Assembly: GCA_964502145.1 (NCBI GenBank)
Contig: CAZCVI010000114.1
Coordinates: forward strand, 1 to 21,127
Reading direction: 5' to 3'
From: CAZCVI01 sp964502145
GTDB lineage: Bacteria; Acidobacteriota; Aminicenantia; UBA2199
DNA length: 21,127 bases
A model generated the notes under the pieces. That model was not told where the DNA came from. It did no database searches and saw only the letters and a program-made list of their open reading frames with translations. A program made the position numbers and the translations under genes. How positions within the stretch are numbered: the stretch's first letter is position 1; every line of letters starts with the position of its first letter. This document shows, piece by piece, positions 1 through 7,571 of this stretch.

Positions 1-50
1 TTCTCTCATGTAATAATCGAACTGAGCGTAGCGCCGTTCGTGGGGGGGCT

Positions 51-578
51 TCCAACCAACTAACCGATGTCTCGCCCCTCCAGAGATTAACCGGTTTAAT
101 GAAATTAGGTTTATCTTCCAACCATCTGACCGATGTCTCGCCCCTCCAGTGGTTAACCGCTTTAAAAGAGTTGGATTTATCTTCCAACCAACTGACCGAT
201 GTCTCACCCCTCCAGAGGTTAACAGCTTTAACACAGTTGGATTTATCTTCCAACCTACTGACCGATGTCTCGCCCCTCCAGGGATTAAGCGCTTTAAAGT
301 CATTATACTTGCAATCTAACCAACTGACAGATGTTTCACCCCTTCAGGGCTTAAGCGTTTTAAAGAAATTGTACTTACAATCCAACCAATTGACCGATAT
401 TTCGCCTCTCCAAGGGTTAACCACCTTAAATTATTTGTACTTATCCTCAAACCAACTAACCGATGTCTTACCTCTACAAGGGTTAATCACTTTAAAAGAA
501 TTGTACTTGTATTCCAACCAACTGACGGATGTCTCGCCCCTGTTACCTCTAATTCAACTCAAAAGAATCTATTTACAG
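51..578 (+). repeat. Tandem 66-bp leucine-rich-repeat units
   Basis: Eight units with an exact 66-bp (22-residue) period, with the recurring QLTDVSPL core encoded at 57, 123, 189, 255, 321, 387, 453 and 519. The first unit lies before the first ATG of the frame. The first six units are very similar in DNA (accgatgtctcgcccctcca recurs), so they are prone to copy-number change and assembly collapse. Confidence 0.9.
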
Positions 579-2783
579 AATAATAAAATAACCCAACTGC
601 CGGAGGCCATTTTTTGCCTCGGCCTCGAAGCAAAATGGGGAAATGCCTCATGGCGTGATGGCCTGCACTTGAGCGGCAATCCTTTGGAAACACCTCCAAT
701 CGAGATCGTGAAGTCTGGAACCGAAGCTGTTCTGAATTATTTTAAAGAATTAAAAAAAGCCTCCGTCCGCCTCTTGCAATGCAAACTCCTGATCGTGGGC
801 AATGGCGAGGTGGGCAAAACCACCCTCATGAACAAACTGTTGGACCCCAACTTCCACGTGGTACCGGGTATAGAAGACACCACCCGCGGCATCCATATCC
901 AACCCTGGGAACTGGAGGTTCCTTTTACTGAAACAGATGGCAATATGTCCCCGGAAACCGTCACCCTTCACTTCTGGGACTTTGGCGGCCAAGAGATTTA
1001 TCACGCCACCCACCAATTCTTCCTGACCAAACGTTCCCTCTATATATTGGTCTGGGAAGCACGGAAAGATGAAGAAATCCGCAGTTTCGACTACTGGCTC
1101 AATGTGGTCAAACTACTGGGTAGCGGCAGCCCGGTTCTTATTGTTTTGAATAAAGCCGATATCCGTATCAAACCCATTGACGAAGCCTCTATCTTAAAAA
1201 AATTCCCGGAGATTAAAGCTTTCCTCCATGTCAGTTGCCTGCAAAATACAGGTTTAATGGAGTTAAAGCAACAGCTTCAAAACACTCTGGCCAAGATGCC
1301 CCACCTGCAAGACCTCCTGCCTGCTTCATGGCTTCACATCCGCGATGAACTGAAATCGCTGGATACTGATTACACCAATGGGGATTCCTTCTTCACTATC
1401 TGCCACAAACACAATCTGGCCCGCACCGATGCCATCACCATTGGCGATTACCTTCACGACCTGGGTTCCATCCTTTATTTTCGCCACGACCCGTTGCTGG
1501 CGGATACCGTGATTCTTAAACCCCAATGGGCCACCAAGGCCGTGTATGCCCTCATTGATACCAATGAAATCATTCTGAATAACGGCAGCTTTCTTTTTGC
1601 AGATTTAAAACGATACTGGGATTTGACATTGTATCCCGAAGCCAAACACCCCCAACTCATCCGCCTCATGGAAAAATTCGATCTGTGTTTCAATTTTCTC
1701 CACACCCAAAAATACTTTATCCCCGAACTGCTCCCTGGCACGGTTACGCCCTTTGATACCACAGCCTATGATTGTCCCGGCACGCTGCATTTCCAGTATC
1801 ACTATAAATTTATGCCCGAAGGAATTCTCAGTCGTTTTATGGCCCGCTTATACTACCTCATTCATCTGGACAGGTTCTGGAAATACGGTGTCGAACTCCA
1901 GTTCGAGGCATCCCATGCCCTGATTATCAGTCAACCCCTGCATAACCGCATTACTATTCAGGCCTATGGCCCTAACAAAAGCCAATTGCTGGCCATTATC
2001 CGCAGCCATTTTTTCCATATCCACCAAACCCTGAACATGGAACCCATGGTTCATTACAACTCCATGTTACCCTGCATCTGCACCGAATGCGTCCAACAAA
2101 AGGAACCGGCTGAACCTGAATATTTCGCCTATGAGCAATTAAAAAAAGCCCTTGCCAATCATATCGCTACCATCCAATGCCATGCCAGTATGGAACAGAT
2201 AGTCATTGCTACCCTTTTACATGGTTTCGAACCTGCGGATGAAGGCAAAAATATTCGTAGCGCTATCATACAATCCGCCAAACAGGTGATGGGTCTGGCT
2301 ACCTCCATGAAACCGGATGAAGACAGTAGAACGGGTTTACTGTGCGTGTTGTTGAATGAGAAGGGCTTTATGGTGAAAGACCAGACGCGGTGGGGTCAAT
2401 CGGAAACAGGCAAATCTATGGGCCGCTTGGATGCTAAAATCGATGCCCCGGATGGTGAGGAAGCGGTACTGGAAGCATTTAAGCTGGAGGGCTTTGATAC
2501 CCACAAGATAAAAAGCCATAACCAGAAGATTTTTAATTACGACCCGGTGGGTTTGCAAAATAATTTTATCCTGGTGTACTGCGATGGCCCGCAGGATACC
2601 TTTATCCCCCTCTGGAAACAATACCAGACGTGTATCCAGGGTCTTTCGTTTCCCCATCCGCTCCGCTCTATAACGGAAGAAGTCGCGCCCTATGCGGAAA
2701 TCAAAATGGCCCGGGCCATTCACCTGCGCCACGAAAAAGAGGTGGGGATTTATCATATTTTTATTAATATGTATAGAGGGTAA
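51..2783 (+). CDS. Roco protein: LRR-Roc GTPase-COR with extra C-terminal domain (5'-partial)
   Basis: Large multidomain GTPase of the Roco (LRR-Roc-COR) family; bacterial members are GTP-controlled dimeric switches of mostly unknown output, probably cytoplasmic. Residues are counted from the first in-frame ATG at 99. Leucine-rich repeats run to about residue 165. The Roc domain follows with P-loop GNGEVGKT (234-241), switch II DFGGQE (294-299) and NKAD (351-354). COR begins near LPASW (about 427) and ends with a PCICTEC cysteine cluster and a linker. The last 180 residues form a separate domain with GRLD (775-778) and EAFKL (792-796), which recalls nuclease-like tails of other conflict NTPases but is not assigned. 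Repeat consensus continues in frame upstream of 99 to about 51, so the true start is not at 99. Upstream of a run of seven G the frame stays open but is not LRR-like, so the N-terminus is missing or misassembled. Roco identity is sure; the C-terminal function is not. Confidence 0.93.
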   Translation, partial: SNQLTDVSPLQRLTGLMKLGLSSNHLTDVSPLQWLTALKELDLSSNQLTDVSPLQRLTALTQLDLSSNLLTDVSPLQGLSALKSLYLQSNQLTDVSPLQGLSVLKKLYLQSNQLTDISPLQGLTTLNYLYLSSNQLTDVLPLQGLITLKELYLYSNQLTDVSPLLPLIQLKRIYLQNNKITQLPEAIFCLGLEAKWGNASWRDGLHLSGNPLETPPIEIVKSGTEAVLNYFKELKKASVRLLQCKLLIVGNGEVGKTTLMNKLLDPNFHVVPGIEDTTRGIHIQPWELEVPFTETDGNMSPETVTLHFWDFGGQEIYHATHQFFLTKRSLYILVWEARKDEEIRSFDYWLNVVKLLGSGSPVLIVLNKADIRIKPIDEASILKKFPEIKAFLHVSCLQNTGLMELKQQLQNTLAKMPHLQDLLPASWLHIRDELKSLDTDYTNGDSFFTICHKHNLARTDAITIGDYLHDLGSILYFRHDPLLADTVILKPQWATKAVYALIDTNEIILNNGSFLFADLKRYWDLTLYPEAKHPQLIRLMEKFDLCFNFLHTQKYFIPELLPGTVTPFDTTAYDCPGTLHFQYHYKFMPEGILSRFMARLYYLIHLDRFWKYGVELQFEASHALIISQPLHNRITIQAYGPNKSQLLAIIRSHFFHIHQTLNMEPMVHYNSMLPCICTECVQQKEPAEPEYFAYEQLKKALANHIATIQCHASMEQIVIATLLHGFEPADEGKNIRSAIIQSAKQVMGLATSMKPDEDSRTGLLCVLLNEKGFMVKDQTRWGQSETGKSMGRLDAKIDAPDGEEAVLEAFKLEGFDTHKIKSHNQKIFNYDPVGLQNNFILVYCDGPQDTFIPLWKQYQTCIQGLSFPHPLRSITEEVAPYAEIKMARAIHLRHEKEVGIYHIFINMYRG

Positions 2784-2916
2784 AAGAAACCACAGATTAC
2801 GCAGATTTAAATGATTGACACAGATTAAAAAAGTAAGAAGAAAAAAGTAAGAACTAGGAAGAAAGAAAAAACCAATCTGTGGAAATCATTTTAATCTGTG
2901 TAATCTGTGGTTTCTT
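2784..2916. repeat. Hairpin-forming intergenic repeat (CACAGATTA family)
   Basis: Inverted repeat with 33-nt arms at 2784-2816 and 2884-2916, matching at 31 of 33 positions and starting directly after the Roco stop codon. Each arm carries two adjacent 9-bp cacagatta-like units. A further pair, acacagatt (2818-2826) and aatctgtgg (2874-2882), lies inside. The purine-rich loop (about 2828-2870) is made of aagtaagaag-like words. It separates convergent genes and could act as a two-way terminator. No transposase or target duplication was seen, so a MITE-like origin is only a possibility. Confidence 0.85.
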
Positions 2917-2923
2917 TTTTCTT

Positions 2924-3607
2924 TTAAATCCGTAAATAGCTCTTATTTTTTATCGACTCCATGATATCGCGTTTTACCTCATTCATTATAAAAAAAACCG
3001 ATTCTCTTAAGGAGTCGTATTCTTCTTGGGATAAACCATCTTTGCTTTCGCCATGGGCGATTCTATTGCGTAAATTCAGGAGTTTATGCACTTTGTCTTT
3101 AATATTGTCAAATTTATCATGGGGTAAACCCAGTCGAAATAAGATTTTCTGGAGTATCTCTGGTTTTAAATTGGAATCAGTGTCAATTGCTTTTTCAGGG
3201 ATGGAGACATCCCGGTCATTCAATTCATCGATTTTTTCGAGGAATTCACGATCCCTGGCAAAACGATGCAATAATGAATCATCTGGCAATGAACGCTGGA
3301 AAACTTTATTCTTGCGATGGGGGTCTCTTAACTCGGTAAATACTTCAGTCAGGGCTGCTGCCACCAAAGAATAATTGGCTACTTTGCACTTAATTTGCAG
3401 ATCGTTTATTGTTTTAATATAATGGGCGAAGGTATACTTGCAGAAACCCTCAAAATGGGCGTATAGTATTAATACCAGTGCCCTTCTGTATTTTTTTTGG
3501 TCGTCTTCTTTAGGGAGCTTTAATAGAAAATTCTGAAAAAACTGAATCTCCTCTTCGCGCCATGCCTGTTCTTTCTCAATTTCGTCCCAAATGACGTCAA
3601 GATTCAT
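2924..3607 (-). CDS. HEPN domain protein, MAE_28990-like, predicted RNase
   Basis: A 227-residue all-helical protein. The diagnostic HEPN motif Rx4-6H is RNRIAH at residues 180-185, within LLNLRNRIAHGES; an N-terminal helix pair contains LILYAHFEGF (46-55), typical of the MAE_28990-type HEPN group. HEPN proteins of this kind are metal-independent endoribonucleases in toxin-antitoxin and abortive-infection systems. The gene starts inside the stop codon of the upstream DUF262 gene (ATGA, 3604-3607), so the two are translationally coupled and probably work as a pair, with HEPN as the likely RNA-cutting effector. It ends next to the 2784-2916 hairpin. Family assignment is from motif and layout; activity is inferred. 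Confidence 0.8.
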   Translation of the reverse strand: MNLDVIWDEIEKEQAWREEEIQFFQNFLLKLPKEDDQKKYRRALVLILYAHFEGFCKYTFAHYIKTINDLQIKCKVANYSLVAAALTEVFTELRDPHRKNKVFQRSLPDDSLLHRFARDREFLEKIDELNDRDVSIPEKAIDTDSNLKPEILQKILFRLGLPHDKFDNIKDKVHKLLNLRNRIAHGESKDGLSQEEYDSLRESVFFIMNEVKRDIMESIKNKSYLRI

Positions 3608-4755
3608 TGTAACTCCAGAAGTTGCTCGGTTACAAATTGAATTCGTTTATTCAATTGGCCGATACTATTCTTACCACCACCTGCAGTGAGTGCAATGTAC
3701 TCTGGATTGGATTTCATCTGCAAAACTTTTTCCTCGAATTTTCTACAAATAACCGAATCATCAATAGAAAGGGATTCTAATACGGGTTGTAAACCAATGG
3801 TTATGGCTTCATAGTTATTGGCGCTAAATCCTTTGGTCATTCTTTGTGCATTCCGATCGTAAAAGCCAAAAGAGCGCTCCCCCAGGGCCTTGGATAATAA
3901 CTCAAAAGTCTTGGTGAAAACCCGCTCTTCTTCTGCATAATAAAAAACTGGTTTTCTGGCAGCATCTGCTTTGGCGACCCATTCCATATACTCGGTTAAA
4001 AAGTCACCCAGATACCCCTTATATTTATCGCGAAAATTCTTTAGGGCAAAAAATCTCAGCACTAATTCCTGGTCCTGAGCCTGCCAAATTCTGGAGTCAG
4101 CAATTGTTCCAATGCAATCAATGAAGGCATCGTTTTTACTCAGTTTAATGATAAAATCATTAAAGGTCGAATCCAGAAGACGAATGGTACAGTTTCGAAT
4201 TTGCTGCTCTGTTAACAATTGTCCGCCATTATTAAGGCGTTTGAACATATGGTACTTTAAGAGTGGATCACTTCCTTTTCGTATCACTTCAACTCTAACA
4301 AAAGCCCTTTTCAGACGAATTTGCAGTGAGGTTCCCAATTGATCGAAGGTTTTACCATTTAGTTCCGGGATGATATCGCAGTCCATCAATACCAGCTTTT
4401 CTCCTTTTTTTACAGATGGTTCCAAATGATCGGCCACCAATTCCCCGCGCAGATGCAAGTAAGAAGAAATTCGTTGCAGCCCATCAATAAGGGTATATTT
4501 CCCTTCATCTTCTTCAAGGACAAAAATGGGAGGGACAGGCATCTCCAGCAATAACGATTCTATAAAGCGGGAACGTGCGCCTACGCTCCATTGAAAAAGA
4601 CGCTGATACTCTGGGTATATATCTAATTCATTATTTTTATACATATCTAAAATCTCATTTAGAGATATATCGAGACTTGTGGTGTGAACCTTTTTTACTT
4701 GTTTTTCGACGCTATCTATCAGACTTACCGGGTCTAACTCTTTACTATTTTCCAT
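3604..4755 (-). CDS. DUF262 (GmrSD N-terminal/ParB-like) protein
   Basis: A 383-residue protein. The DUF262 signature is clear: EYQRLFQW at 49-56 followed by the catalytic-type motif IDGLQR at 90-95. This fold belongs to the ParB/Srx group and uses or cuts nucleotides. It is the N-terminal half of GmrSD type IV restriction enzymes, and is also found in SspE and BrxU. No DUF1524 HNH nuclease domain (HxxP) is visible in the C-terminal half, so the nuclease part normally fused here seems to be replaced by the separate HEPN partner. Start choice: ATG at 4755 has AGAGG about 8 nt upstream and a good promoter further up. The ATGA overlap with the HEPN gene supports an operon. Role in defence is inferred from family knowledge. 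Confidence 0.85.
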   Translation of the reverse strand: MENSKELDPVSLIDSVEKQVKKVHTTSLDISLNEILDMYKNNELDIYPEYQRLFQWSVGARSRFIESLLLEMPVPPIFVLEEDEGKYTLIDGLQRISSYLHLRGELVADHLEPSVKKGEKLVLMDCDIIPELNGKTFDQLGTSLQIRLKRAFVRVEVIRKGSDPLLKYHMFKRLNNGGQLLTEQQIRNCTIRLLDSTFNDFIIKLSKNDAFIDCIGTIADSRIWQAQDQELVLRFFALKNFRDKYKGYLGDFLTEYMEWVAKADAARKPVFYYAEEERVFTKTFELLSKALGERSFGFYDRNAQRMTKGFSANNYEAITIGLQPVLESLSIDDSVICRKFEEKVLQMKSNPEYIALTAGGGKNSIGQLNKRIQFVTEQLLELQ

Positions 4756-4814
4756 TTGATAACCTCTTACTTAAAATTCTTAAACACCACGTCTTGGATA
4801 TTTAAGTCTCTACT

Positions 4815-4843
4815 ATATTAACATATTTTTGATTCCTATTCAA
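4815..4843 (-). promoter_or_regulatory. Predicted sigma70 promoter of the DUF262-HEPN operon
   Basis: On the minus strand, TTGAAT (4843-4838), a 17-bp spacer and TAATAT (4820-4815) precede the DUF262 start codon by about 60 bp. The surrounding DNA is AT-rich. No clear operator was seen. Confidence 0.5.
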
Positions 4844-5094
4844 TATGAAGATCAAAAAAATAAAGCATTTCTCCTGATAGTTTCTCTGGATGTGCAAATT
4901 CCTTCGTATAACAGCATCACCTACTACAAAAAAGATGGAAATTCGGAAGCGACCCCGCCAACGTTGCTGCGCTCCGGGGATTATAACCTGAAAGAAACTC
5001 TTGTTCATAGAGAATGTAGATTTGATAAAAATTCTTCGGGCGAGTTTCTTGGAAGAAAAAGCAATAAAACGTTTGGGAGGGGGGCGGTTATACT
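4844..5094. other. Intergenic stretch, no supported gene
   Basis: Together with the promoter region this is a roughly 340-bp gap between the DUF262 start and the hicB stop. Short open frames exist on both strands (68 and 107 codons) but lack ribosome-binding sites and recognisable protein character. A GC-rich patch (about 4948-4981, containing ccgccaacgttgctgcg) stands out in AT-rich surroundings and may be a dispersed repeat or REP-like element. Confidence 0.4.
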
Positions 5095-5420
5095 TCAGAC
5101 AGTTACCACTCGTTCAAGGGTTTTGACAATAAAAGAATTGAGACTGGAATGATTCATCTTTGCTTTCAAATTCAGTTGGTTATGCAATTCCGGGGAAATC
5201 CGTAACACAAATTTTCCTGAAAACGGTTTTTCCGGTTCCTTGCCGCGCTCGACACACCATTCCAGATAATCCTCCACCGATTGCTTAACGCGGTTTCGAT
5301 CTCATCCACGGTGGTCCCTTGAAACGTGATCACGGTCCTGGTATTTAATACTTCACCGGAAAAAATCCGGGCCTCATCATCGTATTGAACGGTACCATAA
5401 TACCCTTTATACTTCATCAT
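5095..5420 (-). pseudogene. hicB: hicB-like antitoxin, frameshifted
   Basis: HicB antitoxins neutralise the HicA RNase and repress their own operon. The N-terminal part (from the ATG at 5420) reads KYKGYYGTVQYDDEARIFSG and then VITFQGTTVDEIETAL, a typical HicB start. The C-terminal part (SVEDYLEW, then EPEKPFSGKFVLRISPELH and the ribbon-helix-helix-like LNSFIVKTLERV) is in another frame. The switch lies near 5280-5286. The total span of 326 nt is one base short of a multiple of three, so a one-base loss explains it; restored, the protein would be about 108 residues, normal for this family. Either a true mutation or a sequencing error. The adjacent hicA is also damaged, which favours real decay. 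Confidence 0.85.
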
Positions 5421-5590
5421 GGTTGAACTCCTGCATTTTCCAAGAAACGTCGCATGGCTGCCACAGCACCTTTATCGGTCTCTTTGACCGGGTGCGGGCG
5501 ATGAAATACGGCATCTTCTCCATTTAACTCTATACGAATTCGGGAACCTCTACCTTCACTTATTGACGCACCCAGAATAATCAATGCGAT
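5417..5590 (-). pseudogene. hicA: hicA-like toxin remnant, N-terminus missing
   Basis: The frame ending at 5417 encodes 57 residues that match the core and C-terminus of HicA mRNA interferases: LGASISEGRGSRIRIELNG, then AVFHRPHPVKETDKGAV and a final RRFLENAGVQP. The histidines of FHRPHP include the family's catalytic His. It is closed upstream by a stop at 5591-5593, and no ATG lies within it, so roughly the first 20-25 residues of a normal (about 80-residue) HicA are absent. The stop codon overlaps the hicB ATG, the usual hicA-hicB order. A TTG at 5582-5584 could start a short form, but a functional toxin is unlikely. Confidence 0.8.
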
Positions 5591-5759
5591 TTACATATAA
5601 TACTATAAACCAGTACTGATTTCAACAACCTACCATTTTATTTTACGCAATCACTCTAGGTCTTTCACGTTTCCTCGCACAATACCACTTGGGTTATCGA
5701 TTATCCAATCGTCTTTTCCCTCCTCCGTGTAAATTATTTTTTTTTTTTGCAGAAAACCC
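5591..5759. other. Intergenic, AT-rich, no gene seen
   Basis: This stretch lies between the hicA remnant and the promoter of the tail-collar genes. It contains a 12-T run at 5737-5748 and no open frame with coding character. The missing hicA start was looked for here on the minus strand and not found. Confidence 0.4.
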
Positions 5760-5788
5760 TTTACTTTATCTTTTAACTTGTATACAAT
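5760..5788 (+). promoter_or_regulatory. Predicted sigma70 promoter of tail-collar operon
   Basis: TTTACT (5760-5765), a 17-bp spacer and TACAAT (5783-5788). Transcription would begin near 5795, just at the first hairpin of the leader, giving a 5' untranslated region of about 150 nt before the ATG at 5945. Confidence 0.45.
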
Positions 5789-5793
5789 CGGTA

Positions 5794-5878
5794 GCCCTGA
5801 CTAGAAAAGCTCAGGGCCGGCACAGATGTTATTGGAATGAAGAGGCAAACATCTGTTACTGGCGCGTATCGGCCTCTT
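5794..5878 (+). promoter_or_regulatory. Structured 5' leader with pseudoknot potential
   Basis: The leader of the tail-collar genes has three pairings. First, a 7-bp hairpin gccctga/tcagggc (5794-5800 with 5811-5817). Second, a 9-bp stem acagatgtt/aacatctgt (5822-5830 with 5848-5856). Third, the loop of that stem holds aagaggc (5840-5846), which is fully complementary to gcctctt downstream (5872-5878), giving an H-type pseudoknot. A competing pairing ggccg (5815-5819) with cggcc (5870-5874) would disrupt it, the kind of alternative expected of a regulatory switch. It does not match a riboswitch consensus I know, including the c-di-GMP classes. RNA role is inference. Confidence 0.4.
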
Positions 5879-5944
5879 TAAGAACGAGTAATTAAATGAT
5901 TAAAGAAACAATGAAAAAAAACAGACATAGAACAGGAGATAACA

Positions 5945-6460
5945 ATGAGTGATCCATTTATCGGTGAATTACGACCCTTTGGTTTCAACTTTGCCCCAAA
6001 AGGCTGGGCCTTTTGCAACGGGCAGTTGTTACCTATTTCTCAAAATACAGCGTTGTTCAGCTTGTTAGGAACACAATATGGTGGTAATGGCACAACCAAC
6101 TTTGCCCTGCCTAATTTACAAGCCAATGTTCCAATCGGCCAGGGCCAAGGCCCGGGTTTAACGAACCGGGTAATAGGCGATACGAGCGGCAGCAATACCA
6201 TCACTTTGACGCTAAACGATATCCCCCAGCATAACCACCCGGTGAACGCCACCACGGCTGAATCGGATACCCAGATTCCCACGAACAATCTGCTGGCTGA
6301 CGCCAACAGGAATTCCTATGTCCCCACTCCGCTGGATGCACTGATGAGTGACCGGACCGTGGGGGTGGTAGGCAGCAATTTCCCGCACAATAATATGCAA
6401 CCCTATCTGGTGGTCAATTACTGTATTGCCATGAGTGGTATTTTTCCACCTCGCGGTTGA
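5945..6460 (+). CDS. Phage tail collar domain protein, MdpB-like (copy 1)
   Basis: A 171-residue protein with the tail-collar fold (Pfam phage tail collar domain; microcystin-dependent-protein family). Family signatures are FGFNFAPKGWAFCNGQLL near the N-terminus, ALFSLLGTQYGGNGTTNFAL, the middle HNHPV segment and the C-terminal PHNNMQPYLVVNYCIAMSGI. The start is set by AGGAG at 5934-5938, 6 nt before the ATG. There is no signal peptide. The whole protein is one collar module, with no tail-fibre shaft. It is first of three paralogues in an apparent operon (39-nt spacer to the next start) ahead of a giant exported protein. Cellular function of such stand-alone collar proteins is unknown; a role in a surface or injection structure is conjecture, and no sheath, tube or baseplate genes are present. 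Confidence 0.92.
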   Translation: MSDPFIGELRPFGFNFAPKGWAFCNGQLLPISQNTALFSLLGTQYGGNGTTNFALPNLQANVPIGQGQGPGLTNRVIGDTSGSNTITLTLNDIPQHNHPVNATTAESDTQIPTNNLLADANRNSYVPTPLDALMSDRTVGVVGSNFPHNNMQPYLVVNYCIAMSGIFPPRG

Positions 6461-6499
6461 GCGGTGGACATAAAGAATCAGGATAATAAGGAGAACAAC

Positions 6500-7006
6500 A
6501 TGAGTGAACAATTTATGGGAGAAATACGATTGATGTCTTTTAATTTTGCGCCAAAGGGTTGGGCGCTTTGCAATGGGCAATTGCTAGCCATTAGTCAGAA
6601 CCAAGCGTTATTTGCGTTATTGGGCACTACCTATGGTGGCAATGGCGTCCAGACATTTGCACTGCCAGATTTCCGTGGTCGTGTACCGCTTCATTTTGGC
6701 AATGGCATGGTACAGGGTCAGGCCAGTGGTTCTGAAAATGTCACGTTGCTGGTGAGTGAAATACCCGCCCATACGCACACGCTGGCTTGTAGCACCGGGG
6801 CTGCCACAACGCAAGTACCGACGGGCAATGTGTTAGGGCTGGCAGACCGGAATAACTTTGAACCGGGCACCACGATTCCCAATACCACACTGAATGCGAA
6901 TTCCATTGGTAATGCGGGCAATAATTTGCCCCATAATAATATCCAACCCAGCGCGGTGCTTTCTTTCTGCATCGCTTTGCAAGGCATCTTCCCCAGCCCT
7001 AATTAA
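6500..7006 (+). CDS. Phage tail collar domain protein, MdpB-like (copy 2)
   Basis: A 168-residue paralogue of the preceding gene, with FNFAPKGWALCNGQLLAISQ, LFALLGTTYGGNGVQTFALP and PHNNIQPSAVLSFCIALQGI. The ATG at 6500 is preferred because AAGGAG (6488-6493) lies 6 nt upstream and the product MSEQFMGEIR matches its neighbours. A longer frame from a GTG at 6464 would add 12 unconserved residues. It differs from copies 1 and 3 mainly in the variable middle (a shorter segment after the PIHxG-like region, with HTHTL replacing HNHPV). This pattern suggests a conserved scaffold with a diversified surface patch. Second gene of the likely operon. Confidence 0.92.
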   Translation: MSEQFMGEIRLMSFNFAPKGWALCNGQLLAISQNQALFALLGTTYGGNGVQTFALPDFRGRVPLHFGNGMVQGQASGSENVTLLVSEIPAHTHTLACSTGAATTQVPTGNVLGLADRNNFEPGTTIPNTTLNANSIGNAGNNLPHNNIQPSAVLSFCIALQGIFPSPN

Positions 7007-7043
7007 ATATAGGCCATGGAAGATATTAATAAAGGAGAATAAA

Positions 7044-7562
7044 ATGAGTCAACCATATATCGGCGAAATAAGACTGTTGGGATTTAACTTTCCACCTTTG
7101 GGTTGGGAGCTTTGTGCCGGGCAACTGGTTCCGATTTCCCAGAATGAAGCCCTATTCCAATTAATCGGCACTACTTACGGTGGTGATGGGCAAAGTACTT
7201 TTGGCTTACCTGATTTACGGGGTCGAGCCCCGATTCATTGGGGTACTGGTCCGGGTTTATCGACCTATGTAGTGGGTGAGTTATTGGGTACTGAAACGGT
7301 CACCCTGACCCCGGGGCAATTACCAATGCACGGCCACCCATTTTTTGCTACTACGAACCAAGCAACATTGCCTGCCGCGCAAAACAATTTGGCCGCAGAT
7401 ACGAACCGCAACGCCTACAGCACCACGGGTGTTGTGACTACCCAGTTAAACGCGCAGTCTGTAGGACCAGTGGGTGGGAGCCAACCGCATGAAAATATGC
7501 AACCCTTTCTGGTAGGAAACTACTGCATTTCCATGTACGGCATTTTTCCATCGCCTAGCTGA
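7044..7562 (+). CDS. Phage tail collar domain protein, MdpB-like (copy 3)
   Basis: A 172-residue third paralogue: MSQPYIGEIRLLGFNFPPLG, then CAGQLVPISQNEALFQLIGT, RGRAPIHWGTGPGL and the C-terminal PHENMQPFLVGNYCISMYGI. AAAGGAG at 7031-7037 precedes the ATG at 7044 by 6 nt and fixes the start; a longer frame reaching back into the previous gene (6894) is an artefact. The spacer from copy 2 is 37 nt. Its middle (NNLAADTNRNAY) is closest to copy 1, suggesting copies 1 and 3 are the nearer pair. A 145-bp gap containing a hairpin separates it from the giant surface-protein gene. Confidence 0.92.
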   Translation: MSQPYIGEIRLLGFNFPPLGWELCAGQLVPISQNEALFQLIGTTYGGDGQSTFGLPDLRGRAPIHWGTGPGLSTYVVGELLGTETVTLTPGQLPMHGHPFFATTNQATLPAAQNNLAADTNRNAYSTTGVVTTQLNAQSVGPVGGSQPHENMQPFLVGNYCISMYGIFPSPS

Positions 7563-7571
7563 CAGGGAATG

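Noticed and set aside
51..578. CRISPR-like array at the 66-bp repeats
   Set aside because: The repeats are in-frame leucine-rich-repeat codons without unique spacers.
4829..5152. 107-codon plus-strand frame between DUF262 and hicB
   Set aside because: No start signal, it runs antisense into hicB and over a GC-rich repeat-like patch; not protein-like.
5794..5878. A c-di-GMP-I (GEMM) riboswitch, prompted by ggcaaac and the surface-gene context
   Set aside because: The other conserved GEMM blocks and the receptor helix are missing; only the generic structured-leader call is supported.
5689..5895. 68-codon frame upstream of the tail-collar genes
   Set aside because: It crosses a 12-T run and the predicted promoter and structured leader; no ribosome-binding site.
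5945..7562. A prophage or contractile injection system
   Set aside because: Only single-domain collar proteins are present; no sheath, tube, baseplate, capsid, terminase or integrase gene was found.
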